Assembly (NCBI GenBank): GCA_947305795.1
Contig: CAMZEK010000027.1
Coordinates: 1 to 35,898 of the forward strand
Origin: an uncultured Bacteroidales bacterium
GTDB taxonomy: Bacteria; Bacteroidota; Bacteroidia; Bacteroidales; F082
Reading direction: 5' to 3'
DNA length: 35,898 nucleotides
The notes under the pieces were generated by a model that saw only the letters and a program-made list of their open reading frames with translations, was not told the origin of the DNA and made no database searches. This document shows, piece by piece, positions 33,181 through 35,898 of this stretch (position 1 is its first letter; every line of letters starts with the position of its first letter). The position numbers were made by a program, and so were the translations under genes.

Positions 33181-33193
33181 GTCCCTACGGGAC
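33181..33193. repeat. GTCCC-TAC-GGGAC palindrome
   Basis: A 5-bp stem with 3-base loop in the leader of the fused gene. It resembles the CGCCCC-GTA-GGGGCG element at 33715-33729; both look like members of Bacteroidota intergenic palindromic repeats. Confidence 0.6.
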
Positions 33194-33222
33194 TTTGCAA
33201 CACTGATTAAAAAAGGTTGAAG

Positions 33223-34830
33223 ATGATCATAGTATTGAAAAAATGGACATTGTCCGACAAGGCAGATCTAATAGCCTTGTGCAACGCCGTGGATAGAACC
33301 TATCTGTCTGCTCGTTTGCCTTATCCTTATACCAATGCTGATGCTGATAGGTGGTTGGGAATAGTTGAATTGAATGAAGGTAAAATGGGGATTTTCCGTG
33401 CTATTGTTGTGAATGAAAAAATTGTCGGTAGTGTTTCGGTAGAGAAGGATGACAAAAATCCTTTAGAAGCCGAATTGGGTTATATGCTACTTACAGATTA
33501 TTGGTCGAAGAGTATCATGACAAAAGCCGTTTCACAGATTTGTGAAATTGTGTTTCGTGAGTTGGCAATAGAGCGTATTGTGGCTAAGTTTTTTGAAGTC
33601 AATGTGGCATCAATGCGCGTTTTGGAGAAAAACGGCTTTGTTTATAGTGGTATAATAGAAAAACATAGGTCAAGTATAGGGAATGTTGGTAATGTTAAGG
33701 TCTTTTATCTGCAACGCCCCGTAGGGGCGCAGGATACTAAGCAGGTGGTGAAGCGGAGCGAAACCCCTGCATCTCCCCCCATCAGAACCTCTGCCTTCAC
33801 AAATTTCCCTCTCATCATCTCCGGCCCCTGCAGTGTGGAAAGCGAAGAGCAAATCATGGCCACGGCGCAAGCTTTGGCAAAAATCCCCGAGGTAAAGATG
33901 CTCCGCGGTGGCATCTGGAAGCCACGCACGCGCCCCGAGGCCTTCGAAGGCAGGGGAGAAGAAGGCTTGGCCTGGCTTCGTGAGGCGAAATGCGAAACGG
34001 GCTTGCCTACTGCTACCGAAGTAGCCACGCCTAATCATGTGGAATTGGCCTTGAAATACGATGTCGATGCACTGTGGATAGGTGCCCGTACGGTGGTCAA
34101 TCCGTTCTCGGTGCAGCAGTTGGCCGATGCCTTGCGTGGCGTTGATGTGCCCGTGTTCATTAAAAATCCCGTCTCGCCCGACTTGAATCTTTGGGTCGGT
34201 GCCTTCGAGCGTTTCCAGAAGGCGGGTGTGAAGCAGTTAGCCGCTATTCATCGCGGTTTTGCGTATTATAAGGAAACGCCTTACCGCAATTTCCCGATGT
34301 GGGAAATCCCTATCGAATTGACGCAAAGACTGAATGTACCTCTCATTACAGATGTGAGCCACATTTGTGGCAACCGTGAGTTGCTGCAAGCTACGGCACA
34401 AAAGGCCCTTGACCTCGCTACGGACGGTTTAATGATAGAATGTCACATTAATCCCGATGAAGCCCTCACCGATGCCAAGCAGCAAATCACGCCTGAGGAG
34501 TTGAAAGCATTGCTTGATAATTTGATCTTTCGCTCCAAAAACTCATGCAACGTGGAGCGCGACCTCGCCAACCTTCGTGGCGAAATCGATGACATCGATG
34601 GCGAGTTACTGCAATTGCTGGCTCGGCGTATGGAGGTCAGTGCGCAGATTGGCGAATACAAGAAAAGCCACAACGTCAGCGTAGTACAAATGGACCGCTG
34701 GAAGAAAATCCTAGCCGACCATGTGGCCACTGGCTCCGATTTGGGTCTTTCGTCAGCATTAATCACGGAAATATTCGAGGCCATCCATCAGGCATCTATT
34801 GAGCGGCAAAGCCGTGTCATGGAGAGTTGA
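33223..34830 (+). CDS. Fused GNAT acetyltransferase - DAHP synthase - chorismate mutase ORF
   Basis: One open frame of 535 residues. Residues 1-163 are a RimJ/RimL-like GNAT domain (LEAELGYMLLTDYWSKSIMT, then ASMRVLEKNGFVYSG). Residues about 195-440 are a class I DAHP synthase of the Bacteroidota type (LIISGPCSVESEEQI, GGIWKPRTRPEAFEG, LWIGARTVVNPF, GAIHRGF), which makes the first shikimate-pathway intermediate. Residues about 448-535 are an AroQ chorismate mutase (IDDIDGELLQLLARRM, IGEYKKSHNVSV). DAHP synthase-mutase fusions are normal in this phylum, but a GNAT front end is not one I know. The join (164-187) is encoded by a palindromic repeat. GTG codons at 33745 and 33748 could start a separate DAHP synthase. 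Confidence 0.85.
   Translation: MIIVLKKWTLSDKADLIALCNAVDRTYLSARLPYPYTNADADRWLGIVELNEGKMGIFRAIVVNEKIVGSVSVEKDDKNPLEAELGYMLLTDYWSKSIMTKAVSQICEIVFRELAIERIVAKFFEVNVASMRVLEKNGFVYSGIIEKHRSSIGNVGNVKVFYLQRPVGAQDTKQVVKRSETPASPPIRTSAFTNFPLIISGPCSVESEEQIMATAQALAKIPEVKMLRGGIWKPRTRPEAFEGRGEEGLAWLREAKCETGLPTATEVATPNHVELALKYDVDALWIGARTVVNPFSVQQLADALRGVDVPVFIKNPVSPDLNLWVGAFERFQKAGVKQLAAIHRGFAYYKETPYRNFPMWEIPIELTQRLNVPLITDVSHICGNRELLQATAQKALDLATDGLMIECHINPDEALTDAKQQITPEELKALLDNLIFRSKNSCNVERDLANLRGEIDDIDGELLQLLARRMEVSAQIGEYKKSHNVSVVQMDRWKKILADHVATGSDLGLSSALITEIFEAIHQASIERQSRVMES
33712..33770. repeat. Interspersed palindromic repeat in frame within the fused gene
   Basis: CGCCCC-GTA-GGGGCG (33715-33729) is followed by a second stem with GCAGG (33741-33745) and CCTGC (33766-33770). 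I recall this two-stem layout as a typical intergenic repeat of Bacteroidota. Here it has no stop codon and is read as a linker. Confidence 0.65.
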
Positions 34831-34834
34831 TATA

Positions 34835-34851
34835 CCTTATTAATATTAAGG
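34835..34851. terminator. Weak stem between convergent genes
   Basis: CCTTA and TAAGG flank an AT-rich loop between the stop at 34830 and the convergent stop at 34866. The stem is short and there is no T run. Confidence 0.3.
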
Positions 34852-34865
34852 TGTGCGACAAAAAG

Positions 34866-35357
34866 TCAGTTGGAAATGGTCAGTGTGGAACCGTCATATA
34901 CAGTTCGGTATTGGATAAGGGGATAAACGACCTCTCCGTCAGTGGGGAAGTTGGGAATCATTTCAAATTGTTCATTGACAATGATTTGTCCGTTTAGTAT
35001 GTTATAGTAGGCGTTGTTGCAATGGTCGACTACGTATGGAAAGTCGACGACCAAACGTGTGGTGTTGCCCTGACTGTCGGTACAGGCATTGGGATAGTTG
35101 GGTGGCATACGGTCATAGGCAAGGAATTCGTCCTGACTCATCCTGTAAACGATAATGCCTCGGCTCTCGCTGTTCGGGTCGCTGGTGATATATTCCCACC
35201 CGCTCACGAAGTTCAGTTCCTGATACTGCATGGAGTTCGGGTAAATGGTAATCGGATAAGGCAAGATAGGGCGGTTGGGGTTCTGGGGATATTTGTTGCA
35301 CCCATGCCACAGCATTAGCATGATGCCCGCCAAAATGAAGATACCAATCTTTTTCAT
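34866..35357 (-). CDS. Lipoprotein resembling Rieske-like family, ligands apparently lost
   Basis: A 163-residue protein with a lipoprotein signal ending at HGC (C20). The layout GIIVYRMSQDEFLAYDR, then a central Cys region and a final QYRTVYDGSTLTISN strand matches the short Rieske-type lipoproteins I recall from Bacteroidales. The expected C-x-H and C-x-x-H/C cluster ligands are not there: only ACTDS and DHCNN remain, so a 2Fe-2S cluster is unlikely. It may be a degenerate structural relative; the function is unknown. It is convergent with the DAHP-synthase gene. Confidence 0.72.
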   Translation of the reverse strand: MKKIGIFILAGIMLMLWHGCNKYPQNPNRPILPYPITIYPNSMQYQELNFVSGWEYITSDPNSESRGIIVYRMSQDEFLAYDRMPPNYPNACTDSQGNTTRLVVDFPYVVDHCNNAYYNILNGQIIVNEQFEMIPNFPTDGEVVYPLIQYRTVYDGSTLTISN

Positions 35358-35411
35358 AGTACAATGAAAACGCTTTTTTTCCGAAAATCGTATGTTTTGT
35401 AAGAAAATACT

Positions 35412-35419
35412 TATTTTTG
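35412..35419 (+). promoter_or_regulatory. -7 box for small basic lipoprotein
   Basis: TATTTTTG is a full consensus match, 19 bases before the ATG at 35439. Confidence 0.7.
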
Positions 35420-35438
35420 TACCTCAAAATCGAATACC

Positions 35439-35708
35439 ATGAAGAAAAGAACCTTAGTCACTTGTATTTTACTGAGCATCATTTTATTGTTTGGATCTTG
35501 TGCCACTCAAGGCACAACACGAGCCATGCGTAAAGCTGAGCGGCAGATGGAAAAGATGGAGAAACAGAGCAAAAAGCAATACAAAAAAGCTAAGGACGCT
35601 CACTATAAACATCAGGCGAAAAAGACGAAGCAAATGATCAAAAAAGACAAACGCCACGCTGAACGAATGCGAAGACGGCAACGGAGCAACCCGTTTTTCT
35701 CCTCGTAA
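35439..35708 (+). CDS. Small, very basic lipoprotein
   Basis: An 89-residue protein with a lipoprotein signal ending in lipobox FGSC (C21). The mature part is one long charged helix rich in Lys, Arg, Gln and Met (KAERQMEKMEKQSKKQYK and further), followed by a short NPFFSS tail. The strong positive charge suggests binding to nucleic acid, LPS or anionic surface polymers, but this is only a guess. It has a good promoter of its own. The remaining 190 bases to the window edge hold no gene. Confidence 0.75.
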   Translation: MKKRTLVTCILLSIILLFGSCATQGTTRAMRKAERQMEKMEKQSKKQYKKAKDAHYKHQAKKTKQMIKKDKRHAERMRRRQRSNPFFSS

Positions 35709-35883
35709 GAGAGAATATTATTAATAAGGTGTGGTCAATGCAAAGTTGGAAGAAAAAAATATCCAAAATTTGTTGTTTTTGTAAATAATTAAATACCAGC
35801 ATAATAATATGTATCAAGCAATTTTTTTGAAGAAAAAAATGCGCAAAAAGATTATTTTTCTTGCGTACTTTCAAAGAAGGTTG

Positions 35884-35891
35884 TAATTTTG
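35884..35891 (+). promoter_or_regulatory. -7 box of a gene beyond the window
   Basis: TAATTTTG is a full consensus match 7 bases before the window ends. The AT-rich stretch 35709-35883 before it contains no ORF I would support. Confidence 0.55.
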
Positions 35892-35898
35892 ACGACTT

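Noticed and set aside
33096..33206. 36-codon ORF right after the promoter box at 33080
   Set aside because: Its end (RRPYGTLQH) is the translation of a palindromic repeat; there is no family or conservation evidence. It is treated as leader sequence.
1..35898. CRISPR arrays or cas genes
   Set aside because: No set of equal-length repeats with unique spacers is present; the tandem arrays found have units of 7-11 or 33 bp without spacers.

Overview
The window is chromosomal DNA from a member of the Bacteroidota, most likely an uncultured Bacteroidales. The evidence is consistent: many promoters have the phylum-specific -7 box TAnnTTTG, start codons lack clear Shine-Dalgarno sequences, two proteins end in type IX secretion (T9SS) sorting domains, lipoproteins are abundant, and several families are typical of the phylum (DUF5686 outer-membrane protein, Rieske-like lipoprotein, MacAB efflux operon with LytS/LytR-type regulators, a fused DAHP synthase-chorismate mutase). 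Most of it is ordinary core genome with small accessory pockets.

Layout. 1-2054 (minus): 5' part of a tRNA-Ser, type I asparaginase, TatD nuclease. 2147-9110 (plus): small membrane protein, then TolC-like protein, MacA-like adaptor, MacB-like ATPase and permease as separate genes, LytS-type histidine kinase and LytTR response regulator; this looks like a self-regulated export operon. 9254-9329: tRNA-Lys(CTT) with a strong terminator. 9475-13219 (minus): ftsB-like gene, DUF5686 protein, ApbE flavin transferase. 13318-14609 (plus): RidA and a 2-hydroxyacid dehydrogenase. 14623-15027 (minus): SPOR-like protein. 15119-16150: ruvB. 16152-17963: an accessory pocket with a decayed ORF6N gene and an AAA/DUF4143 ATPase whose promoter region carries 33-bp tandem repeats. 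18035-21175: leucyl-tRNA synthetase with an unusual inserted domain. 21215-23469 (minus): GH29 fucosidase and a zeta-toxin pair. 23703-28302 (plus): two lipoproteins, an M1 metallopeptidase with a T9SS tail and a tryptophan-repeat T9SS protein. 28384-32997 (minus): asnS, rpoN, sensor kinase. 33223-34830: one ORF joining a GNAT acetyltransferase to DAHP synthase-chorismate mutase. 34866-35708: two lipoproteins.

Most striking observations: (1) LeuRS carries about 115 extra residues just before the KMSKS loop that resemble a DUF559/Vsr-type PD-(D/E)XK nuclease fold; (2) an interspersed palindromic repeat lies in frame between a GNAT domain and DAHP synthase and is translated as the linker; (3) intergenic arrays of 7-8 bp tandem repeats, two of them arranged as facing hairpin arms; (4) a zeta-type toxin overlapping a downstream small candidate antitoxin; (5) 33-bp tandem repeats over the divergent AAA-ATPase/leuS promoters; (6) an ORF6N gene reduced to its two ends. 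All assignments come from reading the sequence only; no database search was possible.
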